Below, in pieces: positions 1-10,849 of a stretch of 64,000 nt of DNA. This DNA is from Ornithodoros turicata (lineage: Eukaryota; Arthropoda; Arachnida; Ixodida; Argasidae). The translations under genes were made by a program, and so were the position numbers. How positions within the stretch are numbered: position 1 is the first letter of the stretch; the number at the start of each line of letters is the position of its first letter. The stretch is taken from assembly GCF_037126465.1 (NCBI RefSeq), contig NC_088201.1, positions 228,848,016-228,912,015 of the forward strand, given 5' to 3'. The notes beneath the pieces are model-generated. The model had not been told where the DNA came from. It worked only from the letters and a program-made list of their open reading frames with translations, and searched no databases.

Positions 1-1605
1 GAGGGCAGTACTATTTTTGAACCGTGATGTGGGCAAGCTTACGCTTCTCCCATCCTACAGAAGTAATATCAGTTGAGGGAGCCCGTATTGAACAGCATGA
101 AAAAAAATTGTTACTCAGCAGACAAAGCGTTGTAGACACAGATTGGGTCTGGCCACAGTATAGTTGTAAGACCTTGATAAGGATTGAGATGTAATGGACT
201 CGTACCACCTGATGCGCCCTCTGAGGTGCTTCTCAAGTTTCCCAGCAGTCTTTTCAAATCGATGGCACTCGCACATAGGATAGTTTTCGGTGAATTTCGC
301 TCGGTACGAACGTTATCCCCGTCTCACCCAGTCACTCTGGGGGCCCGCTCTTTATGTGCCCACATGTACATGCCGCTCCTGCACACAGTTGGCTCGTGGT
401 CCTCACAGGAGTAGTGGCATCAGTACCTTGACTGCGTGCAAAGTCTATATTCCTCGGTTCTGTTGATGCTGCTCTTCAATGCCGAGTGTGAGATTCCTCA
501 GCAACCTATTAGTCTCATTGTTCCTAAACTGGTATGAGTGACTTTGTTCCTGCAGGAAGGCAGTTGTAGCTAATGATGCAACTCCCACAAATTGACTCCT
601 GTGGACTCCAGAGACTGTCCTTCTGTGAACCCGGAAGAAAATTACCTTTTCAAAATATCAAAATACTGTCGGCTCCTCTCTAACAGGGGAAAGCGCTCAT
701 ATTTAACATCGTTACCGGTTTTACCGGTTCAAACCGGTTGGAGACGGTATATTTTGCGCTGCTGCGGAGCTGAAGCCGAACCGAATCGAACAACGTAAAG
801 GCTTCCACCTTGGGTGTGACATGGGGCGGAGCTCTGGAGAAGAGACACTAAAAATGCCGGATGCATTTAGGAAAAAACACATCAAAAACAGCCAAGTAAC
901 AAGAAGGGCACTGAATGTTGCGCTAATCCCTTGACGTTTGTTCGAGGTAACCTGAATCTGAATTCCAGCGACAAATTCAGCTCCCAGCTTGCTACGGCAG
1001 CAGTTTCTTACGGCACTAGCGGTGCTTTAATAGATTAAAAAAAGAAAAACTGGAACTTCAGAACGAACTGAAGCATGTTTTACGGCGATAGCAGTTAAGG
1101 GTCTAATTTCTTGAAGAAGGTGTCCTGTACGTTGCATCGTCGACAAGTCTGCGAGAGGAAGCGAAGACACAAACAACGAGATAACGGATATGGCGAGCAA
1201 TGTTACAGTGACAGCAGTTATCTCAATCCGCGTTGATCACTTGCAAGCTCGGTGTCTCTGACGGAATAGTAATCACAGCTACTGCCATTCTAAGCCGCAT
1301 CAGCTTTGACGACGAGGGCGTACAGACGCGCATGCGGCTCCACTTTGCGGAAGACGCCACCGGCACATGAACAGCTGTGTCGCTGTCCTTCATCTGATGC
1401 CAATGTGTCCTGCGACGTATCAGTTTCTTGTTTAGTTTTTTCTGGCAGACCTTTCCTTTTAATAAATGTATATTCCCCCCACCCCAGTTTCTTCTTCCTT
1501 TCCCCGCTGTCTTACAGATATTGCTTTTGGAGCGAGACAACAAACAACTTTATTTCAGGATCATGGGTGGAGAGTTTCATCGCCGGGGGCGATACTCTCC
1601 CCCCC

Positions 1606-1758
1606 CCCAAGCAGCACAATGTACTGAAAGTCGAGTGCAATAGGGGTGGACGGGTAGGTGGAAGGCCTTGAACAGGATTGCGAAACTGAAGAACATTGAT
1701 AAGACACATACCGTCCACCCCTATTGCACTCGACTTTCAGTACAATGTGCTGCTTGGG
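1606..1758. mobile_element. Palindromic MITE (CCCAAGCAGC family), copy 1
   Basis: Inverted-repeat element whose ends read CCCAAGCAGCACAATGTAC and, inverted, the same. The arms continue for about 45 bp into a GAGTGCAATAGGGGTGGACGG block, leaving a centre of about 50 bp. Four more copies lie at 42442, 43502, 60485 and 63836, all near 153 bp. It has no coding capacity, and the superfamily cannot be assigned by eye. Confidence 0.85.
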
Positions 1759-1780
1759 CCATTGCTGGAGGGGAAGCGGG

Positions 1781-2030
1781 TGGTGGTGGTGGTGGTGGTG
1801 ATAGGGCTTGCCGTTGTCGGCCTCACGTATGTGGGCAACGTCACGACTCACGCCCTGGGGGAATGTGCGTCCTGGGCAGACTTCTAAGGGAACTGTGCCG
1901 ACATATGTCTGAAAGCGTCTGAGGAAAACCCAGGAAAAACCCCAGACAGCACAGCCGGCACCTCCCAGTCTCGAGGTGACATGGCCAGCACGCTAACCAC
2001 TGAGCCACGGGAGCTGGGAAGCTGGGAGCC
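1781..2030 (-). mobile_element. tRNA-headed SINE with (CCA)n tail, minus strand
   Basis: The element is flanked by a perfect 12-bp duplication, AGGGGAAGCGGG, at 1769-1780 and 2031-2042. On the minus strand it starts near a tRNA-like head (CTCCCGTGGCTCAGTGGTTAG at about 2018-1998) and runs through a body reading CAGACATATGTCGGCACAG. It ends in a CCA/CAC microsatellite, seen on the plus strand as TGGTGG repeats at 1781-1800. Relatives occur at 24849, 40096, 50960, 58885 and, as a fragment, near 19060. Confidence 0.85.
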
Positions 2031-2132
2031 AGGGGAAGCGGGGAATGAAGGAATGGGTCCCGTTACAATGTAACGGGACCAATGGGAACAATGTTTGGAG
2101 CCAGAGAATAACACTCTTCTGTTTATTTTTAG

Positions 2133-2244
2133 GTATCACGTGGGAGGGCGGAATATGTAACGACGAAAGAAAGGTGGTTCTCGTCAACGACATTGCGAGT
2201 ATTTTTTACGCCTTGCCTTACGCTGGGTCCGAGCTCGCACGCCT
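2133..2244 (+). CDS. Copy A exon: M12B-like catalytic domain, first half of degenerate zinc motif
   Basis: Part of a reprolysin-like (M12B, adamalysin-type) protein of the kind secreted in tick saliva. The acceptor is TTATTTTTAG and the donor GTGAGT. The exon enters in phase 1 and leaves with two bases of a codon (112 nt, same as B). It reads GITWEGGICND ... YAGSELARL. In active enzymes this block is a GGxC segment followed by HELGHLLG. Here the aligned residues are S-E-L-A-R, so the first two zinc-ligand histidines are Ser and Arg while the glutamate stays. The frame is open and the splice sites are intact, so I read it as a coding pseudoenzyme rather than a decayed pseudogene. The 5' half of this gene lies outside the window. 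Confidence 0.85.
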
Positions 2245-2345
2245 GTGAGTAAACAGCCTCATTGTCGTTCGCAACTTACCATCCATGTGAAGCTCTGTGC
2301 TGATGAATACTGCTATTTTGGCGCACCTAAGTCAATGGAAAGACG

Positions 2346-2440
2346 CAGTGATGGGCAGTATTTGAAGTATTCGGTACTTGAGTAGTACTTAAAGCACTTT
2401 GGGGGTACTCTTACCGCCGTGGAGGTACTGGGGCTATGAG
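2346..2440 (+). mobile_element. hAT-like terminal fragment
   Basis: Begins CAGTGATGGGCAGTATTTGAAG, a terminus type common in hAT elements, and runs through TACTT-rich sequence before meeting the Penelope-like fragment. The matching other end was not found, so the extent is uncertain. Confidence 0.4.
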
Positions 2441-3230
2441 CGGTGTACACGCTCGAGAGATCCTGTGAGCACAGAATGTTTGCGAGTTGTGCTGCGCAGA
2501 TACATAGACTTGAGAGGGCTGGTTATCCGAAAGCAATTATTACTGATATGTTGAGTCGTGTGTTAACACGTTTATTAAAAGGAGAGAAACGAGAAAAGGT
2601 TAGAGAGAAGGATAAGTTCGCCGTCATTAAGTATGTGCATAAGGCATCGCATAGGTTAAAGAAATTATCTATGAAGTTTAGGGTAGACGTCGTGTTTAGA
2701 AAGGGGTGGGGTCTTAATTCCCTACTTAATAGGGTAAATAAGGAGCGGAACACTGGTTGTAAAGCTGGACATCAAACAAAGTACGTTAAGTGTGCTATAG
2801 GGGTAGTATATTGTATTCCATTAAAATATGCGTAGAAATATGTAGGACAGACAACACGTTGCTTAAACACGAGGCTAATGGAACATAATCAAAAATAGGA
2901 AAAGAATGGAAACGACACTAGGTGGGCACCTCGCACGGTGTAAGGGATGCGAACCCGACTTAAATAGCACAGAAGTTTTTAATCAAAACAAGAAATGAGG
3001 GGCGTTGGTATATTTCGAAGCCTTAACGATAAAGAAATTGGGGAACTTGTGTATAAGTGTGCCGTCTGTAACTTTGTCTGATAAGATAGAATGTTTTCTT
3101 GCGTAGAATGTTTTCTCGCGTGATGCTGTGCTAGTGTGGAGAGGAGGTATTGGGTTTAAAAGGAAGGTAGTGACAGAAATAAACTCATATGGTTGCAGTC
3201 AGGTGCTGTGTGCCGTCGCTTAGTTTGTGT
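2440..3230 (+). mobile_element. Penelope-like retroelement 3' fragment (GIY-YIG region)
   Basis: An open frame at 2443-2835 reads VIKYVHKASHRLKKLSMKF, then a Cys-rich linker TKYVKCAIGVVY. It continues after a stop and a frame change with a KYVGQTTRCLNTRLMEH-like block at about 2829-2885. This arrangement is that of the linker and GIY-YIG endonuclease at the C terminus of Penelope-like elements. The reverse-transcriptase part is missing and stops are frequent, so the copy is dead. The tail to about 3230 is tentative. Confidence 0.7.
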
Positions 3231-3813
3231 TCGTCACGTCCCCCTGTTTTACCTTCGCACTGGGGTTTTACCGATTTTAAAATGTCATACCAACCCGCCC
3301 AAGTTTTGACCTTGTTCCATATTCCTGAGAATGATACGTTGGCGATCAATAAGGTGATACAGACAAAGGTAACTGTGTTGGGAACATGAAAGTCGTGCGC
3401 CTTGACCTGGCGGCGGAAATGCACCTCTACATCCGCCGCCCGTTCACGACGTCTCGTGAGGCGTTCGCCAAGTGAGAGCTGGACATAACCGTAACTCCAC
3501 CTGGGGACGAACCAATGTCATGTGACCCAGGCGTTTAACTTGAGAAGGAGCGGGGTGGGGGGAGTTGCGGTTTCAAGTACCCTGCACAGTAGAGTTTTGT
3601 AACACTTTTTTGGTGTAACTGACTTGTCCCATGGCGCACACCTTTTTGGCGCTGCCTTTACACCCGGATCGAGGAAACAAGAGAAGTAATATTTGGATGA
3701 CTCGAAAGTGGTTGCATACGTTAACGAGTTTTTTCTCCACTCATTCATCTTTTAAGCATTTACGATGTAAAGCTAAATTTAAATTAATGAACTTTTTTTT
3801 ATCTGAGTTTCAG

Positions 3814-3921
3814 GCTGGGTGCGCCTGCATCCTGCATACCACATACTCCAAACCTAGGTGGTCGGAGATACCTGTTCAATCCCTCAAACTGCGCTAGGCA
3901 TAACATCACAAAATTTCTCGG
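3814..3921 (+). CDS. Copy A exon: second half of zinc motif and cysteine segment
   Basis: The acceptor is ATCTGAGTTTCAG and the donor GTGAGT. The exon is 108 nt, one base completing the Leu codon from 2244, 35 codons, then two bases, exactly as in copy B. It reads LGAPASC ... LFNPSNCARHNITKFL. Aligned with HExxHxxGxxH, the conserved Gly is kept (LLGA) but the third zinc ligand is Ala (A in APAS). The SNC...NI..FL ending matches the segment that follows the active site in tick reprolysins. With 2133-2244, all three zinc ligands are lost. This exon is strikingly diverged from B at replacement sites. Confidence 0.88.
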
Positions 3922-4483
3922 GTGAGTGTTGTTCATGTTCTTTGTACTGCGGAATATGCTGTTTGACAGTAACGCTAACTTCATAGATTCCACCTTACAG
4001 CACTGACACTTTCATGATAGCTGTAGTTATCATGTGATATGATAACAGCAGCTATGAGTGGAGGTCGGCACGTAATGCACGGCCTTGGTCAGTTGATGTT
4101 GCAGAAACAAAACGTCACACAGGCGTAAATCACGTAGACTTCGGGCACTACCACTGATATTGCATCATCGTCATCCCTTAGGTGGCCAACAACGAGCTCC
4201 CAAACTGTTTCTCTCACGTGGTTGATATCATTCCCCCAGCCCGGGTTCGCTATCATCTGCGTCGTCATATCACTTCTTTAGTCGTACAAATGGGACATAC
4301 CTCCAAGAATATAATGAGTAAATGTTCGAAACACTGGAAAACCTTTGTATCATGTCAATGAGGTAGAGTTTCTGTGCCTGTTCACGCCTTTGGCGAAATA
4401 TTTAAGTTATAGGTAAAGAGCTACTACACGAGACTGGGATACTCATATGACATTACGCCATTTCGTGGAAAGGTTGTCGGTAC

Positions 4484-5177
4484 TAGAGCCCTGCACAGGC
4501 CCCCAACCCGGCCCGCGGGCTGGGCCGGGCTTGTTATTGGCTGTGTGCTCCGCGCCGGGCCCGGCCCGGGCCGACAAAAGACGCCAGCACGGCGAGCCGA
4601 GCCGACAAACATGGTTCCGAGAGTCAGGCTCGACCGGGTCACGCAGCTAATTCCATGCAATGGAGGACTATTAGTTCATGTCATCACGTGCTTGCGTCAT
4701 TCCTGTGCATAGTATTTGCAAGGACAGGCGAAGGACACTAGATTCTGCGTATTATTCGACCCTCTATATCATTATCAAAGCCACTTTACATTGCTCCTGA
4801 CTCCTCACGTATTACACAAACAGGTTCGCAAAGCTTGGTGAGAGGGGTAAGGATTGGGAGGAGTCTGTCGACGGCATCCTCTAGGTCCACAAAAACTTGG
4901 GAGGGTATCGGTAACGCGCTTGCACGCGCGCGTCCTGGATTTAATTTGGCCTCGTGCTGTTGTGGTGTCAAACCGACAGTTCTTGTATGTTTGTGACAGT
5001 GTCTTCTCTTGTTATAAGTTTACTTATAAGTTTGTGTGAACGCGTACGTCACGTCTGGAAATACTAGGCCGGGATCTACGCGCTGAGTCACCGGGCGAGG
5101 CCGAGCCGGGCTCTATTCGCTGAGTCGCCGGCCCGGGCCGGGTCGGGCCCGGAAAAGTCGGCCCGTGTAGAGCTCTA
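4484..5177. mobile_element. GC-rich hAT-like non-autonomous element
   Basis: The ends are TAGAGCCCTGCACAGGCCC and GGCCCGTGTAGAGCTCTA. The flanks GTCGGTAC (4476-4483) and GTCGTTAC (5178-5185) form an 8-bp duplication with one mismatch. Copy B at about 33300-33315 shows the uninterrupted site (GTCGGTACTGCAAAC), so this insertion occurred in A after, or was segregating at, the duplication. The interior holds CCCGGGCCGGGC-type repeats near both ends and no coding region. The same family occurs at 57523-58344. Confidence 0.85.
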
Positions 5178-5274
5178 GTCGTTACTGCAAAATTAGACCA
5201 CCAAAGGCACGCAAACACGAAGGTCTCTACTCTAAGGCAAATGCCCCTTTCGTTCAGGCAAACAGCTTGGCCCT

Positions 5275-5440
5275 GTCAGCTTAGTCAGCTGTAGGACTCG
5301 AACCCACATCTTCTGGATTACCCGTCCGGGGCTCTACCATTGAGCTACACTAACACACAACCCTCGGCCACTCCTAAGATAAGCCTTGTCCGGTAATCCA
5401 GAACATGCGGGTTCGAGTCCTAAAGCTGGCTAACCTCCTC
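5275..5440. mobile_element. Foldback pair of Ruka-like SINE tRNA regions
   Basis: On the minus strand 5352-5280 is a tRNA-like region with A box (TAGCTCAATGGTAGAGCC) and B box (GGGTTCGAGTCC). It is followed immediately on the plus strand by the 3' half of the same unit (GGTAATCCAGAACATGCGGGTTCGAGTCC at 5391-5420). The head-to-head arrangement is also present in copy B at 34590-34730, so it predates the duplication. The anticodon loop is not credible for a working tRNA. Confidence 0.7.
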
Positions 5441-5538
5441 AGTGACTTCTAACATTCAGCGCAGTTACTGTTCTTATTGTGCTTAAACTTTGTGTTTTGA
5501 GCGCTAAAAGTCTGTGTCGATTTTTTCGGCAACTGAAG

Positions 5539-5713
5539 AGAGCTCCAACGAAAGAATAGTAGCCAGGCAAGAGAATGTTTCCGCGAAAAGTACAACAGCT
5601 CAGTCTCATCGAACTTCTACTACGTCCTGCCAGGCAACATTGCAAACGAAGACGAGTACTGCAAGAAAGTTGGAGAGTTGAGGAAGGAACCACGAGACAG
5701 GGGTCTCTGCAGT
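5539..5713 (+). CDS. Copy A exon: post-catalytic (disintegrin-position) cysteine segment
   Basis: The acceptor is ATTTTTTCGGCAACTGAAG and the donor GTGAGT. The exon is 175 nt, one base plus 58 codons, ending in phase 0, and B is identical in length. It reads ELQRKNSSQARECF ... YYVLPG ... EDEYCKK ... RGLCS. The LPG then YC spacing matches the segment after the catalytic domain of tick M12B proteins. One N-x-S site (NSS) is kept in both copies. A shorter exon starting at the AG at 5597-5598 is possible in phase, but its pyrimidine tract is poor. Confidence 0.85.
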
Positions 5714-6942
5714 GTGAGTTAACCATTACACAGAGGGATACTTATGGAATAATGATATTTCATGTTAACGTACACGAAGAAGAAATGCTGTAGGTTCAGA
5801 GCGTTATTTCATTTCTTTCCAATAATACGTCATAAGGGTGACAGACTATGGCTTCCAGTGGTGTGATCGTGTACTATTTGAGGAATTAGCGCAGGGCGCG
5901 CAATGGAGGCATCGAACGCGACTACTGAACTCATCAGCAGGTGACGTCACATCAGGCCTCTCCACCACTGAGGAGACAGTGGAAGTTATCACGTGTTTAG
6001 AGAAAACGAATGGGACTGGCGTAGGCTTTCGTCCCTCTTACGTCAGAGCTTTACACCGAAGTTTCTTGAGTGATGACTGTATTATCAGCTAAGAGACTCG
6101 AGAAAAATAATGATCTTTCCTCGATATTCTTGCGTGCTGTAAAATATCTCCATGACGTACACAGTCCCTTTACATTATGCTCACTTCACAAGTATAATAA
6201 GCGACACCGAGAGGAAGCCACAATAAAGATATGAGCAGCTGTTTCTCGACGGACGACGTGAAAGCATGAGGAATTCCCTCGTAGAAACGTAGATGCGGGC
6301 TAGCTGGTGAAAAGACTCCATGATAGGCAAGTCTGAGCGATGAGCAAGACACGTAAACAACACAACAAAAAAATACACAAATGACAATGCAACACGAAGG
6401 CTATTTCAGCCTGAGTCTTGTGTTGGTTACGTGTTTTACGTGCCCATCGCTCAGGCTTGCCTATCATAGAAGGATTCCCTTCAAGCTTTACGCGTACAAG
6501 TTATTGGTTTCGCGAGGAATATAATTTGACGTTGTTGGGCTAGGTTTGGACAAGAAAAAAAAAACAAGAGACTTTATCCTTAGGACGACTTATATCCTAA
6601 GGTTGCACTTGGTTTTGACGGTGTTTTACAATTTGTCTTTGGTAGTACTTCGTCTGATGGGTTCAGAAGCCCTTTAACGTACAACGGTGTAAGATATGTT
6701 TGTTTAGTTACGATGTTTACATCTTCTTCGGAGTTTTGTCTACCTCATTTTATACGTATCGTGGTGTATACGTATGCATGATGTATTACACGTAGCAAAA
6801 TATTCGGTCTCGAATTGAAGGTGACCAGCCTCGTTGGACGAGCAGGTCCGAAGCCGTGGACATCTGCATGTTTTCTTATCAGCCTCTCCGCGAAAGAATA
6901 AATTCAACAGTGTCATTCGTAAGGCGTAATAGTTCAATAGTG

Positions 6943-7871
6943 TGAGCGTTACTGGGCGAGCTCTCAGGTGGATAGCCAACTATCTACGTTTTAGAACTGT
7001 CTTTGTGATGACTTCGGATGGTGAAACGTCTCATCACAGCACAACAGCAGGTGTCCCACAGGGCGGGGTCCTCAGCCCACTCCTCTTCAATGTCGTGATG
7101 GCTGCTCTACCAGCTCTCTTGCCACGGGGCGTCAACATCAGCTTGTATGCTGACGATATATGCATATGGACATCCGGCAAGCAGTGGCCAGCGCTACAGC
7201 GCCGCTTACAGTGTGCCCTTGATGTTGTAGCTGCTTTCCTGGAAAACAGAGGCATGGACCTCTCTCATGAGAAGACCGTTTTTTTGTCTTTTACTCGCCG
7301 TCATTTGAAGAACTTTCAGCTTCATATAGGTGGGAATGTCGTGCGGCGTGTTACACACCATAAGTTTCTTGGTGTGGTTCTTGACCGCTGTCTGTCCTGG
7401 AGAGCGGAGGTTCGTTGTCTGAGAGGTAGAGCTGAGTCTCGACTGAGTGTCCTGCGATACCTCTGTGGTGCCCGCTGGGGGCTTTCTACAAGGGCATTGC
7501 TTGGTCTGCACCGGTCCCTCATACGACAAATGTTAATGTACCATCTTCCAGTGTTGCATAGTCTTTGTCCTTCGTCTGAACAAGTGTTGGAAACCGTCCT
7601 TGCAAAGAGCATGAAACAGTGCCTTGGTGTCCACAAATCAACGCCAACTGCCCCTGTCATGGCTGAAGCCAAGGAGCCTTCGCTGGTCTTTATGCGGACG
7701 GCACAATCTCTTGGGCACTACATGAGGCTCTCCACTCGCCACTACCGTCACACATTAGTGCGCGACATTCTTCGGCGACCAGCATCCGGGTACTGCCAAG
7801 CCGTTTTAGCTCACCGCAGCCTCATTCCAAAGCATAAAAAACTGGTTCTACCCGCAGTCCCGTCGCGATGA
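6943..7871 (+). pseudogene. LINE reverse transcriptase, C-terminal part
   Basis: The open frame (about 309 codons) starts inside the RT. It shows AGVPQGGVLSPLLFN (residues 36-50 of the frame) and the catalytic LYADD (68-72). These are followed by the GMDLSHEKT and HKFLGVVLD motifs of the palm and thumb. The frame ends at a TGA at 7869-7871, while the protein continues in the +1 frame from about 7861. An A-run near 7836-7841 is the likely place of a frame-shifting indel. There is no start codon of its own, so it is the dead tail of a transposon. Confidence 0.92.
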
Positions 7872-8772
7872 AGGCAGAATTAAAATCTTTACTGATGGCT
7901 CATCGACACAGACCGGCTCTACCTGTGCATTCGTAATCCCTGAGCTGTCGATTGAACGAAGCGCTCAGCTGTCGCACCCGACGTCGGCTGCTGTGGCCGA
8001 ACTGCATTCCATTCTTATGGCGCTTTCCTTCATTGTGTCTCGTCAACCACCGATGCACTGGACCATATACAGTGACTCCAAAACCGCCCTCCAAGCTCTG
8101 CAGTGCACCCTGGGCTCGAGCTCCCTCGCTCCACTGGTGTGTGACGTCCTCAGGGAGTATTCACGTGCTGTCACACAGACACATAACATCACCTTGCAGT
8201 GGATCCCAGGTCATTGTGGCGTCCCTGGGAATGAGGCTGCCGACCTACTTGCGAGACGGGCTCATGTGGCACGTGGCGTACCGACGCATCCTACGTATTT
8301 CACTCAAGCGGACGCGAAGCAAGCAATTGGTACTCTCATGGGACGTCGGTGCAGTGAACACTGGCGCAGAAGTGTCCCTTCTACGTCGTTCCTGCGCAAG
8401 GTGGACCCAGATCTCCGTTTTTATATGCCGTCAGCGCTTCCTCGACCCATCACGTCGCTCATCTACAGGCTTCGCCTCAACGTGCCATACAGTGGACGAC
8501 TTTTGTTTAAGCTCGGCATGGTCCCGTCCCCCAACTGCAGTCTGTGTGATGTAGCTGAGGACGTGGATCATATACTCCAAGACTGCCCGAGGTACAGTGC
8601 ACACCGATGTATCCTTGTGTCGTCCCTGTCTCGCCTGGATAATCGGCCATACTCCACCGAAAAGGTTCTTGGGTGCTGGGCAGCAAATCAGCTCATACCT
8701 GCCATGCGCGCCCTTGTCAATTTCTCGTCTCGACGGACCTCTTTGACACATTGTGACGCTCTTTGTTTTTAG
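7861..8772 (+). pseudogene. LINE RNase H and C-terminal zinc motif
   Basis: This frame carries the RNase H acidic residues in order: IFTDGSS, AELHS, YSDSKTA and GVPGNEAAD, together with WIPGHCGVPGNE. It then has a C-terminal CSLCDVAEDVDHILQDCPRY zinc-binding block, typical of LINE ORF2 ends. The stop is TAG at 8770-8772. It is frame-shifted relative to the RT part upstream, so no full polyprotein is made from this copy. Confidence 0.92.
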
Positions 8773-9301
8773 TGCTTTGAGACTTTGCTTTTGGTGCCAA
8801 GCTAGGTGATGATGTTCTCATTTATTCTTTGAAAGCGTTTCAAAGCGTCGAGGTTAGTGTAGTTTCCCTTTCTTTTATTAATAACGCGTCCTGGAGTAGC
8901 CAGTCCCGAGTGGCTCGAGAGTACCATCTCCATTTTTTTCTTTTAAAATCAATCAATCAATCAATCAATAGTGCGAGACCCGATTTTCAGAATCTCTGCC
9001 TTTTGGAGGTAAGATTTCAGAGAGAAACAAAAAAACATAGAGTGTGTTTGTTTGTCGTGTAGTGTCTTTCTCCATTGTTAAATTGTAAAAAAACGGATAT
9101 GCTATAGTATATTGTATTTCCTAATATATGTTTCGTTATAGCGACTGACAAAACTATGGGTAAACGAGTGGCCCGAGCTAAAAAATGAAAAAATGTAACC
9201 CATTCAAGAAAGAAATTCTGCATTGTTAAATTGCAAAAAAAAAAAAGAAAAATAAACGGACATGTAAAATATTTTATTTCCTAATATATGTTTCGTTTTA
9301 G

Positions 9302-9466
9302 CGAGAGGCAACAGTACGGGTATACGAGAGGCCCGAGGTGCAAAATGTAGCCAATTCAAGAAAGAAACCGTGCATCTTCGACTGCTGCAGTATTTCGGGT
9401 GATCAGCCGGACCTTATATTTCATAACAATTTCGCTTTCGATGGCAAGCCTTGTGGAGAACAAGGA
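9302..9466 (+). CDS. Copy A exon: cysteine-rich domain
   Basis: The acceptor is GTTTCGTTTTAG and the donor GTAAGT. The exon is 165 nt and phase 0 at both ends. It reads REATVRVYERPEVQNV, then KKPCIFDCCSIS and FAFDGKPCGEQG. The CxxxCC ... FDGxPC pattern is the hallmark of the C-terminal Cys-rich domain of tick metalloproteases. B (40787) is two codons longer at the start. The minus-strand exon at 59607-59455 carries the same pattern. Confidence 0.9.
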
Positions 9467-9716
9467 GTAAGTACTGCTCGGTCTCTGCAGAAGGACCTTT
9501 GATTTTAGTCACGCCGTTGCCGATTGCTAGCATTTTGTAGCTTCCTGTTACCACCACCAGGTGGCTATGACTATGGGGGTGCGGAAACGTGGCAGTCTCA
9601 GTATCGAGATAATAAAAGTATGGGGTTGGAAAGAGGGAGAGAAGGCCGGTATAAATCTGGGGCCAACCTCAGGGTACATGCGTGCCGATATCGGTCTTCA
9701 CGGTCTAAATAAAATC

Positions 9717-10456
9717 AGGGATCCGAGCCGGAAGTGAACTCGAGCCGAAAACCGAAAAACAAAAACAAAAAAAAACGTTATTTCCTGTCGTATCCGAAAT
9801 CAACCCGAACAATTTTTTCGCTTGTCCTGAACAGAACAGGAACTGCAAAATCCGAAAACAAAAAATGATAGATTACCGGTTCGGGAACTGGTTCACAGGT
9901 AAAATAATTGTACTACCGACCGACTTTTTTGTTTGTTTGTTTGTTTATTTATTAATTTTTTTCTATGATGTGGGTATGTGGGATTTTGACTATTATCACT
10001 CCAGCTTTTTGCCGGAGCAAAAGAGGGCCCTGACCGGGTTCCGCTAAAAAGCACTTCGCTTTGCGTTTTCAGCACACGACGAGACTACAATACAGTAAAA
10101 TATGAGATGAGTAATAAAAGTGTGTATGACCTGCCTTGTGTTTTCACCTGAAACGGTTATCTCACACTTCTCTCTTACAACCGTGTACGATGAGGGAAAG
10201 CCCTCTTCGATGTAGAAAAATTATGTACTGCCGATGAACCTGTTAAACCAGGACCGAAAAAGGTAACGGTTTCTCCCTGTAAATGTCCCGACCGATGGCC
10301 GCTTTTTTTCTTTTCTTAGGGGAGGGGTTCTCCCTGAGCCGAACCCGAAGGGAACCGATATACTAATTTCGATTAAGCAGAGCTAAACCCGAACCGAACC
10401 AGAACCAGACAGAAGAAAGAAAGAGAGAAAAAAAGACACCGGTTCCGGTCCCTGAA
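9717..10456. mobile_element. hAT-like element in last intron of copy A
   Basis: The ends are CAGGGATCCGAGCCGGAA and TTCCGGTCCCTG. The flanks AATAAAAT and AATGAAAT agree at 7 of 8 bases. The interior is rich in CCGAAAAC/GAACCGAA motifs. The same element is present in copy B's last intron (left part near 42610-43130, right end near 52160), so this insertion predates the duplication. It has no transposase. Confidence 0.65.
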
Positions 10457-10657
10457 TGAAATACAGTTGAACATGTAACAACGTGAACAGCCTTTTTTAG
10501 TTGGGATGAAGAAACGCGGCCCCACTACGGTTAACAGGAAAGGAGAACGCTCCATCGCTATGGTCGCTCCACGCTGCATGCCAGTGTCAACGTAAACAAC
10601 AACATAGTCAGTACAGTTTCAACATAAACAACCTGTGACACTAACATGATCTTTCAG

Positions 10658-10711
10658 GAGGGAAAAATCTGCTTCAACGCCGTGTGCATAGACCCGAAAA
10701 GCTCCGGATGA
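10658..10711 (+). CDS. Copy A terminal exon with stop codon
   Basis: The acceptor is ATGATCTTTCAG. Seventeen codons, EGKICFNAVCIDPKSSG, then TGA at 10709-10711. It continues phase 0 from the FDGKPCGEQG exon, giving a C-terminal C-x4-C pair that completes the Cys-rich domain (compare the C..GxC ending of tick reprolysins). The poly(A) signal lies 120 bp downstream. Copy B has the same exon at 52293 with six changed residues. Confidence 0.9.
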   Translation, partial: EGKICFNAVCIDPKSSG

Positions 10712-10831
10712 CGAGAGACGATATCTACCATACGGTCCTGGGCTGAAAAGCTTGCAGTTCTATTTCCAAACCGAAAGCTGAACATTTGAAATCACTCCTA
10801 CGCTATGAGAGGAAATGTTTGCAATGAAAAT

Positions 10832-10837
10832 AATAAA
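10832..10837 (+). terminator. Poly(A) signal AATAAA, copy A
   Basis: AATAAAGTG followed by an A-run, 120 bp after the copy A stop codon. The same context (AATAATAAAGTG) is conserved after copy B. Confidence 0.75.
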
Positions 10838-10849
10838 GTGAAAAAAAAA

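Larger units (their letters stand above)
1..2132 (+). other. Intron of copy A (left part), duplicated in copy B
   Basis: No exon is seen before 2133. Positions about 70-840 match 27205-28590 in copy B with small differences, except that B carries an extra SINE (27593-28010). The upstream A exons equivalent to 26822-27072 should therefore lie just left of the window. Positions 870-1600 hold nothing I recognise beyond an AT- and C-rich stretch near 1453-1600 that includes a short C run. The MITE at 1606 and SINE at 1781 also lie here. The open frames in this stretch have no recognisable domain. Confidence 0.6.
3922..5538 (+). other. Copy A intron with hAT insertion and foldback SINE
   Basis: Colinear with copy B 30060-34839. 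A at 3922-4130 matches B 30060-30270, A at 4140-4480 matches B 32945-33300, and A at 5200-5250 matches B 33320-33365. A carries a hAT at 4484-5177 that B lacks. B carries about 2.65 kb and an 858-bp element that A lacks. No exon is seen here. Confidence 0.7.
6943..8964 (+). mobile_element. 5'-truncated non-LTR retrotransposon (RNase H-bearing, I/R1-like)
   Basis: Flanked by a perfect 9-bp duplication TCAATAGTG (6934-6942 and 8965-8973), with a 3' tail of TCAA repeats (8949-8968). The empty site is visible in copy B near 40615. It codes for the second half of a reverse transcriptase, an RNase H and a C-terminal CCHC-type zinc motif, in two frames. The 5' part (endonuclease, ORF1) is absent, as expected from incomplete reverse transcription. 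An RNase H after the RT points to the I/R1/LOA group; the exact clade needs a phylogeny. Confidence 0.93.
5714..9301 (+). other. Copy A intron interrupted by a LINE
   Basis: The non-LINE parts (5714-6942 and 8965-9301) align with copy B 35015-40786. For example 5830-6540 matches 35110-35830, 6600-6830 matches 37310-37940, and 6830-6942 matches 40505-40615. A has a single unit of the sequence that forms a four-unit tandem array in B. No exon is seen. Confidence 0.65.

Noticed and set aside
4495..5175. CCCGGGCCGGGC-rich stretches read as a CpG island or promoter
   Set aside because: They are the repetitive ends of a hAT element, recurring at 57523-58344.
5575..5793. 72-codon frame MFPRKVQQLSLIELL
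   Set aside because: It overlaps the copy A exon 5539-5713 in another frame; the exon frame is conserved in copy B.
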